Shown here piece after piece: positions 55,666 through 63,968 of a stretch of DNA of 64,000 nt; within the stretch, counting starts at the first letter, position 1, and each line of letters opens with the position of its first letter. A program made the translations under genes and the position numbers. A model generated the notes under the pieces. The model saw only the letters and a list, made by a program, of their open reading frames with translations, was not told the DNA's origin and searched no databases. The DNA comes from Christensenellaceae bacterium (GTDB lineage Bacteria > Bacillota > Clostridia > Christensenellales > Aristaeellaceae): the NCBI GenBank assembly GCA_012837835.1, contig DUQK01000044.1, forward strand, positions 1 through 64,000. Reading direction: 5' to 3'.

Positions 55666-57111
55666 ATGAAGCGCATATTAGCCTTGAGCCTTATGGCGCT
55701 TATTTTATTGCCCTTTTTTCCTTTAGCTCATGCGTATAGCACCTCAAATGATAGCACATTACGTGCGCTTGTAATAGCCTGTGATGAGTTTGCGAACCAA
55801 AACAGCACTGCTCCCTCAGCGGAAGGAAATGCCTTATGTATAAGGGATATATTGTGCAAAGATGTAAGGGGCTTTGGAACAGTTTCTACTATAATAAACC
55901 ATTCGTTAGATATACAAAAACTACGAAGCGCTGTTTTTGAAGCTTTTGAAGGGGTTAAGGCGGGGGATAAAAGCTATATTTATATCAGCACCCATGGCGA
56001 GGACAACGGCAATGGACTTGAAATAATATTCAGCGACGGAGTAGATGATAAAAGAGTTCCTTCATTAGAACTGTACTCCATATTAAAGGAGATACCGGGC
56101 GTAAAGATACTTATGCTGGATTGCTGCTACAGCGGTGGGATAATACATAAGGGTGTGCCGCTTAGAGGCTTTAATACACAGGGCATGGATAGCAGCATAA
56201 AGGTAATAACAAGCGCAGGCGGGAATGAACAGAGCTACAATTGGTCCAGCGGTTATCTTAAAAAGCAGGGAACAAGCCACTTTATGTTAGCGCTATTACA
56301 GGGTATAGGCGAAGTGGGCGGCTACATGGCAGATTATAACCGAGATGGGGATATTACTATAGAGGAGCTCCAAGGCTTTTTAAAGCAGGGTTTAGCGTCA
56401 TCCACCGCGCAGGTATATCCAGAGAAGGACAGCTTTGTAATATTATCATACGATAAATATACAAGCCCCGAAAAAGGCATAGTAAGCGACCTAGTGTTTG
56501 ACAGTACGGTATTTGCAGATGGCGGCAGCATAGACTTTTCATACACATTAAATAGAAAGAGCCGCATTGCGTATCAAATAATATTTGCTAAGGATGGCGC
56601 TTGGCAGTTTGATACACCCCAGCTTATTGAGGATATGGAATACGGCAGTGCAGTTTTATGGCCGGGCAGGAAGAGCAAAACGCTTGAACTTGGCGCAACT
56701 GATGAAGATAATTACGGTTATGCGCTGTTTTTTATAGTAGCTGTTGAAGAAAACGGACTAATACCGCTTGCAAGCACTCTTCTTCAAGCGCAGAGTGGGG
56801 AATATGAGGCAATAAGTATAAAGCACAGTGGAGATATAAGACTGGGGTTTAATGAGGAGTTAGGTATATTCATATCCCACAAAAAACCTATGAGCTATTC
56901 TATAAGCATAAGGAATATGCAGGGCGATATAGTAGCCATGCCTTTTATAGACGAAAAAAGCCGTCCCCAGCGGCTAGGAGGCACGCTTATATATTGGAAT
57001 GGCATCAATGGTGGAGGGGAACTACCAAGGGGCAGCTACTCTATACAGGCTGAAATACGCATGGGTGATGCATATATAAGCGCATTTAGCGGAGCTTTTT
57101 ATGTATATTGA
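55666..57111 (+). CDS. Secreted caspase-like (C14/metacaspase-type) protease with EF-hand loop
   Basis: A protein of about 481 residues. Signal peptide about 1-22 (FFPLAHAYS). A caspase-family domain follows (about 30-255): RALVIACDEFANQ, the catalytic-histidine region YIYISTHGEDNGNGLEI near 107 and catalytic-cysteine region KILMLDCCYSGGI near 149. Then DYNRDGDITIEEL near 225 matches a calcium-binding EF-hand loop. The C-terminal half looks like beta-sandwich adhesion or FlgD-type domains (GTLIYWNGINGGGELPRGSY near 445). The ATG at 55666 follows GGGAGG. Substrate unknown; it may act on the cell surface or in secretion. Confidence 0.85.
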   Translation: MKRILALSLMALILLPFFPLAHAYSTSNDSTLRALVIACDEFANQNSTAPSAEGNALCIRDILCKDVRGFGTVSTIINHSLDIQKLRSAVFEAFEGVKAGDKSYIYISTHGEDNGNGLEIIFSDGVDDKRVPSLELYSILKEIPGVKILMLDCCYSGGIIHKGVPLRGFNTQGMDSSIKVITSAGGNEQSYNWSSGYLKKQGTSHFMLALLQGIGEVGGYMADYNRDGDITIEELQGFLKQGLASSTAQVYPEKDSFVILSYDKYTSPEKGIVSDLVFDSTVFADGGSIDFSYTLNRKSRIAYQIIFAKDGAWQFDTPQLIEDMEYGSAVLWPGRKSKTLELGATDEDNYGYALFFIVAVEENGLIPLASTLLQAQSGEYEAISIKHSGDIRLGFNEELGIFISHKKPMSYSISIRNMQGDIVAMPFIDEKSRPQRLGGTLIYWNGINGGGELPRGSYSIQAEIRMGDAYISAFSGAFYVY

Positions 57112-57163
57112 CTATGTTTTTAAGCGTTTTTTATAAAAAGACAATAAAAATTCGTTGAAAGTA

Positions 57164-57192
57164 TTGACAAAGATGAAAGGTATTAGTATAAT
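57164..57192 (+). promoter_or_regulatory. Promoter of the SH3-like repeat protein gene
   Basis: TTGACA (57164-57169) and TATAAT (57187-57192) with a 17-base spacer, a perfect consensus, suggesting strong expression. It also separates this gene from the caspase-like gene. Confidence 0.88.
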
Positions 57193-57252
57193 TCCCTCGT
57201 ACTAAGTATTGGGAATAAATATTTACCATCCCATTATGAAAGGAGAAGTTTC

Positions 57253-58125
57253 ATGAAACACACAAACAAAGCTCTTGCACTGGTACTAGTACTCGTGCTT
57301 ATGCTCACAAGCGTAGCAAGTGTATTTGCATATGCAGGCAAGGCAAGCACCTCAGGCGGCAAACTGAACATCTGGTCAGACGCCGAGAAAATCGGCAAAG
57401 GCAAAGACTACATCAAAGCATCAGTTAAAAACGGTGCAGACCTTGGTGAAGTTGAAGACAGGGGCAAAAACAAAGCTGGTGTAAAATATAGCTACAGCGC
57501 AAAGTATGATGGCTATGTACGTACAGCTTATGTTGCGAAAGTTGGTCCTAAAGCGGCTGCTGCTGCTCCGGAAAAAGCTGGCGATGCTGTAGAAGTAAAA
57601 GTTTCAACCTCAGGCGGCAAGCTTAACATCTGGGTACCCGGCAAGATCGGCAAGGGTAAGGACAACATTGTTGACTCTTTAAAGAACGGTTCCAAAATTG
57701 CGAAAGTACAGTTCTACACAGTAAAAGATGATAAAGGTAAAGATGTAGATGCAGGCTATGCGGAAGTTCTTAATGACAAAGGCGAAGTAATCGGTCATGT
57801 ACGCACAAAGTATGTGAAGAAAACTGTTGCGGCGCCTGCTCCGGCAGTTAAGAGAACTGACCCCAAAGCAGCAGTTGTTGGCGGTGCTTCCGACAAAAAA
57901 ACCAGTCAGATCAACGTTTGGGCGAAAGCCGGCAAGACCGGAAAAGACAATGTTGTAAAGACATTCAAGGGCAACGGTGGCGACCTTGGTTTCGTATCAA
58001 TTGTAACGATTGACGGTGAGAAATCAAAGTGGGCAGAAGTTTACAAGGAAGTTGAAAAAGAAGGCAAAAAGGAATTTGAACTCGTTGGTTACATTGATAG
58101 GCAATACGTAAAATTTGTTGACTAA
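57253..58125 (+). CDS. Exported protein with three SH3-like repeats
   Basis: A 290-residue protein. Signal peptide about 1-27 (ending SVFAYA, no lipobox). The mature part has three repeats of about 65-80 residues: STSGGKLNIWSDAEKIGKGK from 32, STSGGKLNIWVPGKIGKGKD from 118, and KTSQINVWAKAGKTGKDNVV from 216, each closing with a hydrophobic strand and a Tyr-Val (YVRTAYV, HVRTKYV, YIDRQYV). Alanine-rich linkers (PKAAAAAPEKAG, KKTVAAPAPAVK) join them. The layout suggests bacterial SH3-like cell-wall-binding domains; binding target unknown. AAAGGAG precedes the ATG. Confidence 0.8.
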   Translation: MKHTNKALALVLVLVLMLTSVASVFAYAGKASTSGGKLNIWSDAEKIGKGKDYIKASVKNGADLGEVEDRGKNKAGVKYSYSAKYDGYVRTAYVAKVGPKAAAAAPEKAGDAVEVKVSTSGGKLNIWVPGKIGKGKDNIVDSLKNGSKIAKVQFYTVKDDKGKDVDAGYAEVLNDKGEVIGHVRTKYVKKTVAAPAPAVKRTDPKAAVVGGASDKKTSQINVWAKAGKTGKDNVVKTFKGNGGDLGFVSIVTIDGEKSKWAEVYKEVEKEGKKEFELVGYIDRQYVKFVD

Positions 58126-58144
58126 TTACTATTAGTAAATTTTT

Positions 58145-58174
58145 ACCCCCAAGAAAACTTGGGGGTTTTATTTT
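58145..58174 (+). terminator. Terminator after the SH3-like repeat gene
   Basis: A 9-bp stem (58145-58153 with 58158-58166, loop AAAA) followed by TTTATTTT. Confidence 0.85.
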
Positions 58175-58248
58175 GCGTTTTTATATTAAGCTTTTATAAT
58201 ATAAGTTATTTCTTGCACTTATATAAAAATAGATAAATTATACTATAT

Positions 58249-58770
58249 CTACCACTCTATACCCTTTCTAGCATTTATACCGCTATCGAAGGGGTGTTTT
58301 ATGCTTTTTATTTCGCTTACATAGTTAGCCCTATCTATAAGCCACTGCGGTGCATACCTGCCTGTTACTATACATTCGCCTTCCGAAAGTGCAGCGTCTA
58401 TAAGGCGGTTTGCGTCCTGCTCATTTATAAGCTTTAAGCCTGTAGCTACGCTAAGCTCATCAAGCACTGTAAGCGCGGGATTATATATGGCTATTTCATT
58501 AATTATGCCGTCTATTGCTTTTCTCATTCTATTAGTTGCATATTCAAGCTGCTCTTTATCCATTTGGTATGTAAACATGCTGAATGCCGGCATTTTATAT
58601 ACATTTGCTCCAAGCTTTTTAAGTGAAACCAGTTCGCCCGAATTATCCTGCTTCATAAATTGTACTACGAGCACCTTTCCGCCGTGTCCCAGCATACGTA
58701 TTGCAGCCCCCATAGATGCTGTGGTTTTGCCTTTGCCATCTCCTGTATATAAATGCATAAGATTTTCCAT
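58249..58770 (-). CDS. Cob(I)alamin adenosyltransferase (BtuR/CobO type)
   Basis: A 173-residue P-loop protein: MENLMHLYTGDGKGKTTASM contains the Walker-like loop GDGKGKT, GGKVLVVQFMKQ lies near 33, NPALTVLDELSVA near 106 and TGRYAPQWLIDRANYVSEIK near 140. It transfers the adenosyl group of ATP to cob(I)alamin, making coenzyme B12. The ATG at 58770 follows GGAGG; a GTG at 58782 lies ahead of it. It is divergent from the btu transport operon, so uptake and activation genes sit side by side. Confidence 0.94.
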   Translation of the reverse strand: MENLMHLYTGDGKGKTTASMGAAIRMLGHGGKVLVVQFMKQDNSGELVSLKKLGANVYKMPAFSMFTYQMDKEQLEYATNRMRKAIDGIINEIAIYNPALTVLDELSVATGLKLINEQDANRLIDAALSEGECIVTGRYAPQWLIDRANYVSEIKSIKHPFDSGINARKGIEW

Positions 58771-58835
58771 AATTACCTCCACATATGTATTTTATATAAT
58801 GCAAGCTTAGCATTTATTACCCGCCCTTGCAAGGC

Positions 58836-58864
58836 TTGACATATAACATATGCGCGCATATAAT
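58836..58864 (+). promoter_or_regulatory. Promoter of the btuFCD operon
   Basis: TTGACA (58836-58841) and TATAAT (58859-58864) with a 17-base spacer. Transcription would start about 58871, just before the riboswitch P1 stem. Confidence 0.85.
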
Positions 58865-58884
58865 TTAATTGCAAGTGAATTGGC

Positions 58885-59042
58885 ATACAGCATTGTAATT
58901 TGCCGGCGTTTCGCCGAGGGAAGCGGATGGGATTTCCGCACTATCCCAGTAACCGTGATGTAGACAAGTAGGCTTTATACCACTGCTTAAGCGGGAAGGT
59001 GCCTATGAGGATGAAGCTAAGTCGGGAGACCTGGTGCTGTAT
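58885..59042 (+). promoter_or_regulatory. Cobalamin riboswitch
   Basis: P1 arms ATACAGCAT (58885-58893) and GTGCTGTAT (59034-59042) enclose the conserved features of this class: GGGAAGCGG near 58918, CCACTG near 58980, GCGGGAAGGTGCC near 58991, GGATGAAGC near 59009 and the B12-box core AAGTCGGGAGACCTG near 59019. B12 binding should lower expression of the transporter downstream. Confidence 0.92.
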
Positions 59043-59093
59043 CATTCCCTGGGTTTGGAAGAAGCCGGATTTAATACTATGTTACCTTTAACC

Positions 59094-59205
59094 CAGCGTT
59101 TTCTTGTGCGTTTTTTCCACTTTGGCTTTACTTTGTTAAGGCATTATGGGGTTCAAAAGCCTGCTTCACGAAGCTTAGCCAAAACGAAAAACCGCTACAA
59201 TAAAA
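59094..59205 (+). repeat. Diverged third copy of the dispersed repeat
   Basis: This stretch aligns with copies 1 and 2: CTTGTGCG followed by a TTTTCC block, CTTTGTTAAGGC, AAGCTT with GCCAAA, and CGCT with CAAT, in the same order and spacing, with more substitutions and without the clean inverted ends. It lies inside the leader between the riboswitch and the terminator, so it is transcribed. Confidence 0.6.
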
Positions 59206-59237
59206 CCGCTGCTCTAAAAGCAACATAGTGTAAGCAG

Positions 59238-59268
59238 CCGCTCCTTCTGTTACCGGGCGGTATTTTTT
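59238..59268 (+). terminator. Riboswitch expression-platform terminator
   Basis: CCGCTC (59238-59243) and GGGCGG (59255-59260) pair, followed by TATTTTTT, about 35 bases before btuF. An upstream ACCGCT copy near 59190-59215 could compete as an antiterminator. Confidence 0.6.
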
Positions 59269-59302
59269 AGCCATTCATTTGACAAAATAAATGGAGGCAA
59301 AT

Positions 59303-60211
59303 ATGAGAAAGAGAACACTGCTGCTTGTACTACTGCTTGCTATGCTTTGCATAGGCGTAAATGCTGAGGAGATTAAGCTAACCGATTTTGAGGGTAGGGA
59401 GGTTACCCTATCTAAACCTGCGGAGAGGATAATTGCCCTAATGCCAGGGGATTGTGAAATACTTTATGCATTGGGCGCGGGAGATAAGCTTATAGGCAGG
59501 GGAGAATACTGCAACTATCCCGAAGAAGTGCTAAGTGTAGAAGCAGTAAAATCCGGCGCTGAAATGAACCTTGAACAGGTTATAGAATTAAAACCCGACC
59601 TTATTATTGCCACCAAGATGGCGCATACAAAGGAAAGTATAGAAGCTCTTGATAAGGCGGGTATTCCAAGTTTAGTAACAGATGCACAAAACATAGAGGG
59701 CGTGTACAAGGCTATAGACTTAATAGGCGCAGCCTGCGGCAAAAACGAGGAAGCTGCAAAACTTATAGACGATATGAAAGCGGGTTTTGAAGAAGTTGTA
59801 AAAAAGGTAGGGGAAAAAAGCTTCGGTACAGTATATTTTGAGGTATCTCCCCTTCAATACGGGCTTTGGGCTTCAGGCGGCGGTTCATTCATGGATGAAA
59901 TAGGCAATATGCTGGGGCTTGAAAATGTATTTGCAAGTGAAGGCGCATGGGCGCAGGTGTCTGAGGAGCAGGTAATTGCCAAAAACCCCGATGTAATAGT
60001 TACCACAACCATGTACTTTGGAGAGGGACCCACTCCCATAGAAGAGATACTATCCCGCAAGGGCTGGGAGAACATAAAGGCTATAGAAAACGGCGATGTA
60101 TACAATGCCGATAATGATACCATTACCCGCCCCGGTCCAAGGCTTGTAGATGCAATAAATGACTTTTATAATTTCCTATACGAGGAAGAAGCTGCCGATA
60201 AGGCTGCTTAA
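59303..60211 (+). CDS. Cobalamin ABC transporter substrate-binding protein (BtuF)
   Basis: About 302 residues. Signal peptide 1-19 without lipobox, then a class III binding fold: TDFEGREVTLSKPAERIIAL near 24, RGEYCNYPEE near 68, LIIATKMAH near 100, and FEVSPLQYGLWASGGGSFMD near 180. The ATG at 59303 follows GGAGG. The B12 riboswitch upstream identifies the ligand class. A terminator-like hairpin separates it from btuC. Confidence 0.9.
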   Translation: MRKRTLLLVLLLAMLCIGVNAEEIKLTDFEGREVTLSKPAERIIALMPGDCEILYALGAGDKLIGRGEYCNYPEEVLSVEAVKSGAEMNLEQVIELKPDLIIATKMAHTKESIEALDKAGIPSLVTDAQNIEGVYKAIDLIGAACGKNEEAAKLIDDMKAGFEEVVKKVGEKSFGTVYFEVSPLQYGLWASGGGSFMDEIGNMLGLENVFASEGAWAQVSEEQVIAKNPDVIVTTTMYFGEGPTPIEEILSRKGWENIKAIENGDVYNADNDTITRPGPRLVDAINDFYNFLYEEEAADKAA

Positions 60212-60217
60212 AATAGC

Positions 60218-60247
60218 GGCTGCACTTTTATAGTGCAGCCTTTTTTT
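60218..60247 (+). terminator. Terminator-like hairpin inside the btu operon
   Basis: GGCTGCAC (60218-60225) and GTGCAGCC (60233-60240) form a perfect 8-bp stem followed by seven T, ending immediately at the btuC ATG. It would give partial termination and reduce permease and ATPase relative to the binding protein. Confidence 0.75.
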
Positions 60248-61279
60248 ATGGATATAAAAGAAGGACTAAGCCTAAAAAAACATATTATACTTATATTTGT
60301 GGTTTTAATAAGCCTATTTATATGTATAAGCCTAGGCTCTGTGCCTATACCTTTTAAAGATACTGTAGGTATACTTTGTGATTTACTGCTTGGGAAAAAA
60401 CCTTCTGGCATGTATGCGGATATACTTATACATGTAAGGCTGCCAAGGGTACTAAGCGTAATGCCTGTGGGCGCTGCGCTTTCGCTCGCGGGAGCTGCAA
60501 TGCAGGGCATTATACGCAATCCCTTGGCGGACGGCTCAACGCTTGGTACAAGTTCCGGCGCGGCGCTGGGCGCTGTTATTGCTCTGTCGCTTGGCGTGTG
60601 GCTGCCATCATTTCCGTTTGCAGGTACGGTAGTATTTGCTATAATTTTTTCGTTTATATCTCTTATAATAGTGATGTCGCTAGCATATACGGTGGATAAG
60701 CTGCTTTCAAACAACACCATAATACTTATGGGCGTTATTTTCTCTATGTTTACAAGCAGCTTTATTAGCCTAATTATGGCGTTTTCAGGCGAAAGGCTGC
60801 GCTCTATAACATTTTGGACTATGGGCTCACTTGCAGGTTCAAACTACAATAATGTGCTGCTTCTTTTAATAACGCTTATTATTGCAGGTTCAGCGCTTAT
60901 GCTGAGCGCGAGGGAGCTTAATGCCTTCTCTCTTGGTGAAGACGAGGCTATGCATATAGGCGTAGATGTAAAAAAAACCAAAGTTATTATTCTTGTTTCA
61001 GTAAGCTTTTTAATAGGCGTGTCGGTGTCAGTTGGAGGCAGTATTGGTTTTGTAGGGCTTATAGTTCCCCATGCGTGCAGGCTGTTATTCGGCGGAAATC
61101 ATTTTAAACTGCTTCCAAGCTGTGTATATGTGGGTGCAATATTTCTGCTTTTTATGGATTTAATCGCAAGGACTTTGGTAAGCCCCGTTGAGCTGCCTAT
61201 AGGCGTTGTTACATCTTTCATAGGCGCTATAAGCTTTGTTATAATATATTACCGCAGGAGAAAACATGCTGGAACTTAA
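60248..61279 (+). CDS. Cobalamin ABC transporter permease (BtuC/FecCD family)
   Basis: A protein of about 343 residues with about nine to ten helices. LPRVLSVMPVGAALSLAGAA near 73 and MQGIIRNPLADGSTLGTSSG near 93 are the FecCD signature, GEDEAMHIGVDVKKTK near 230 is the ATPase-contact loop, and GFVGLIVPHACRLLFGGNH near 264 is conserved. Its start is taken as the ATG at 60248, which directly follows the T run of a hairpin and has no visible ribosome binding site; a GTG at 60233 is the alternative. Confidence 0.88.
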   Translation: MDIKEGLSLKKHIILIFVVLISLFICISLGSVPIPFKDTVGILCDLLLGKKPSGMYADILIHVRLPRVLSVMPVGAALSLAGAAMQGIIRNPLADGSTLGTSSGAALGAVIALSLGVWLPSFPFAGTVVFAIIFSFISLIIVMSLAYTVDKLLSNNTIILMGVIFSMFTSSFISLIMAFSGERLRSITFWTMGSLAGSNYNNVLLLLITLIIAGSALMLSARELNAFSLGEDEAMHIGVDVKKTKVIILVSVSFLIGVSVSVGGSIGFVGLIVPHACRLLFGGNHFKLLPSCVYVGAIFLLFMDLIARTLVSPVELPIGVVTSFIGAISFVIIYYRRRKHAGT

Positions 61280-62027
61280 AAATATAAACATACAATACGG
61301 CAGCAAATATGCGGTAAAAGATGTATCTATAAAATTGTATAGCGGGGATTGGCTTGTGCTTCTAGGTGCGAACGGGGCGGGCAAATCCAGCATTATAAAG
61401 GCTTTAGCAAGGGCGGTAAAATATTCAGGTGAAATACTGCTTGAAGGCAAAAACATATCGTGTTTTTCTTCAAGGCAGTACGCGCAAAGGGTGGGGGTAT
61501 TAAGTCAACTACACGAGAAAGACCCAAGCCTTAGCGTTTCTGAAGTAGTACGCCTTGGCAGGTATAGCCACGGCAAAAGACTTTTTTCGGGTTTAAACAA
61601 AATAGACATACAAAAGGTGCAGCAGGCTATTGCTGTTACAGGGCTTATAGAATATTCAGAACGCCCCATGCATACGCTATCAGGCGGGGAGAGGCAAAGG
61701 GCGTATTTGGCGCAGGTATTCGCTCAGGATACCGATATATTGCTCCTTGATGAACCCGTTAATTCGCTTGACATGAAGTATACGCTTTCACTGCTTAAGG
61801 CTATAGATGTATGGCGTAAAGAAAGGCGGGGGATAGTAATATCCGCCCTGCACGATTTAAGCCTTGCCGCCTGTTTTGGAAGCCGCGCGCTTATACTGCT
61901 AAATGGCGAACAGTTATTTGAGGGGAATATAAAAGACGCTCTATATAGTCCCCATATAGATATGGCTTACGACTTACCTGTTGTAAAAACCATGCAAGAT
62001 GTGTACAGTTTCTGGGAAAAAGCATAA
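61266..62027 (+). CDS. Cobalamin ABC transporter ATP-binding protein (BtuD)
   Basis: A 253-residue ABC ATPase. Walker A GANGAGKSS near 36, Q-loop VLSQLHE near 79, signature TLSGGERQRAYLAQVFAQD near 138, Walker B ILLLDEPVNSLDM near 158 and H-loop SALHDLSLAA near 194. It overlaps btuC by 14 bases and ends the operon. Confidence 0.93.
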   Translation: MLELKNINIQYGSKYAVKDVSIKLYSGDWLVLLGANGAGKSSIIKALARAVKYSGEILLEGKNISCFSSRQYAQRVGVLSQLHEKDPSLSVSEVVRLGRYSHGKRLFSGLNKIDIQKVQQAIAVTGLIEYSERPMHTLSGGERQRAYLAQVFAQDTDILLLDEPVNSLDMKYTLSLLKAIDVWRKERRGIVISALHDLSLAACFGSRALILLNGEQLFEGNIKDALYSPHIDMAYDLPVVKTMQDVYSFWEKA

Positions 62028-62054
62028 TAAAAATGCAAAAAAAAGCATAACAAA

Positions 62055-62082
62055 AAGGCGGGCGCATTGAAATGCCCGCCTT
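62055..62082. terminator. Bidirectional terminator between btuD and the flavoprotein gene
   Basis: AAGGCGGGC and GCCCGCCTT arms at 62055-62063 and 62074-62082. On the minus strand the stem is followed by TTTTT, so it best serves the flavoprotein gene; on the plus strand by TTAAGTTTT. Confidence 0.7.
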
Positions 62083-62096
62083 AAGTTTTGTACGAA

Positions 62097-63968
62097 TTAT
62101 TTTACACTTTCAGCAGCCGCATTGCCGGCAATTATGCCGAATACTATTATATCCGTAACAGCGTTTCCGCCTAGGCGATTGCCGCCGTGTATTCCGCCTG
62201 TAACCTCTCCACAGGCGAAAAGACCGGGTATTATTTCTCCGCTTTCGCTTAATACCCTTGCATTGTCGTCTATTACAAGACCGCCCATAGTGTGGTGTAT
62301 GCCCGCTGTAACCTTTACCGCATAGTAGGGCTCTTTTTCAAGGGGATTTGCAAAGTTGGTTCTGCCGAAAAGCTTATCTTCCTTATTTTTTACGCTCTCA
62401 TTCCATGTGGAAATGGTGTCGCTTAATTTGTCGGGGTTTATATTTAGCTTTTCTGCTAGGTCTGCTAAGTCGCCTCCGCCTATGGTGAAACCTTTCTTTA
62501 TATAGCCCTCAATTACGCTTGAGGCTTCCGCCATTGCACCGTCTACTATTAGGTAGCTGAAGCTGCCTGGCTGGGCGATTTCAGCTGCGGATACTACATC
62601 CCTCGTGCCAACTTCATCAACAAAACGTTCACCGTTAGAGTTTACAAGTATAGCGCCATCGCCGCGCAAGCCTTCTGTAATAAGGGCGGAGGTATCAAAC
62701 TGTACTGTGGGGTGTATCTGTATTTCGTTCATATCTACTACAGCAGCGCCAACTTCCTGTGCCATCTTAATGCCTGTGCCCTGAAGCCCTGGGGCGTTTG
62801 TTGTCATAAAGCCTTTAAGTTCGGGCTTGTATTTTACTACCATATCAAGGTTTGCACCAAAGCCGCCTGTTGCGAGTACTACCGCAGGGGCTTTAATTGT
62901 TAGCTCAAAACCGTTTTTGCCTGTGGCTTTTGCGCCTACTACCTTGCCATCTTCAAATATAAGGCTTGTAGCGTCAGTATCTAGCATAAGGTTTACATTG
63001 CGGTTTACTACGTTTTCTTCAAGTCTTGGTACTAGGTAGCTGCCGATTGGTATGGTTCTGCCGTCATCGCCAAGGGGTCTGTGCGCCCTTCTGACGGAAG
63101 CGCCGCCAAGGCTTGATACGCTTATAAGGGGAGCGTTGTTTTCACCAAGCCAAGCAACGGCTTCAGCGGAGCTGTCCGCGAATATTTTTACGAGTTCAGC
63201 GTTATTAATGCCCCTGCCGCCTATCATGGCGTCAAGCTGCATAAGTTCTGAACTATCAAAATAGCCTTCGGGCTTTGCCTGATACTCTTCCCACTGTTTT
63301 TGAACGGTTTTAGCTAGCTCTGTTATGTGGGCGTTGTCTGCAAATTCATTCTTGGCTCTTTCAAGCGTACGCTCAACGCCTGCAGACTGTTCAAATTTGT
63401 TTTCGTCCTGCTGGGGGGTGTTTGCAGCGTTCATTCCGCCGGTTGCACGTACGGTGTTGCCGCCTACCATAGCCTGGCTTTCAAGCAGTATTACGTTTTT
63501 TCCTGCGTCAGCTGCTACTATAGCCGCTGTCATACCTGCGCCGCCTGCGCCTATTACAAGCACATCGCAGCTTAGTTCGCTTTCTTCTTTGCTATATTCC
63601 GCATCGCCGGATGCAGCTTTAAGATAATCGTCAGGGTTTAGGTTTGCGTTTTCAAGCGCGTTTTTTGCCGCCTCAAAAATAGCATCGGATGTAATTGTAG
63701 CGCCTGATACACTGTCCGCTGTTATGCTGCCAGTTTCCGCCATCTCAAGGGGTATTATTTCAAGTGCCTTTGTGCCTATGCCGGCGGTTTCGCCGGCGCC
63801 CTCGGCTTCTACCATTTTAATAATGCTATCTTCTAAGGTTAGTGTAACTGTAACCTCATCGGCAAAGCCCTGTGCTGTGCCTTTAAATTCGCCGCTTACA
63901 GAGGCAAAAGCCGGAACTATGCCCATAAGCATTACTAAAGACATAAGTATTGCTGTGATTTTTTTCAT
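62097..63968 (-). CDS. Exported FMN/FAD flavoprotein, fumarate-reductase-like
   Basis: A 623-residue protein. Signal peptide 1-22 (no lipobox). Residues 25-110 form an FMN-binding domain whose SGAT at 88-91 matches the covalent flavinylation motif used by ApbE. From 133 comes a FAD-binding domain with GAGGAG at 140-145, RPLGDDGRTIPIG near 300, GERFVDEVGTRDVVSAAE near 435, GIHHTMGGL near 560 and GGIHGGNRLGGNA near 590. The histidine and arginine pattern matches flavocytochrome c fumarate/urocanate-type reductases. It probably reduces a small organic acceptor outside the membrane. AAGGAGG precedes the ATG. Confidence 0.9.
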   Translation of the reverse strand: MKKITAILMSLVMLMGIVPAFASVSGEFKGTAQGFADEVTVTLTLEDSIIKMVEAEGAGETAGIGTKALEIIPLEMAETGSITADSVSGATITSDAIFEAAKNALENANLNPDDYLKAASGDAEYSKEESELSCDVLVIGAGGAGMTAAIVAADAGKNVILLESQAMVGGNTVRATGGMNAANTPQQDENKFEQSAGVERTLERAKNEFADNAHITELAKTVQKQWEEYQAKPEGYFDSSELMQLDAMIGGRGINNAELVKIFADSSAEAVAWLGENNAPLISVSSLGGASVRRAHRPLGDDGRTIPIGSYLVPRLEENVVNRNVNLMLDTDATSLIFEDGKVVGAKATGKNGFELTIKAPAVVLATGGFGANLDMVVKYKPELKGFMTTNAPGLQGTGIKMAQEVGAAVVDMNEIQIHPTVQFDTSALITEGLRGDGAILVNSNGERFVDEVGTRDVVSAAEIAQPGSFSYLIVDGAMAEASSVIEGYIKKGFTIGGGDLADLAEKLNINPDKLSDTISTWNESVKNKEDKLFGRTNFANPLEKEPYYAVKVTAGIHHTMGGLVIDDNARVLSESGEIIPGLFACGEVTGGIHGGNRLGGNAVTDIIVFGIIAGNAAAESVK

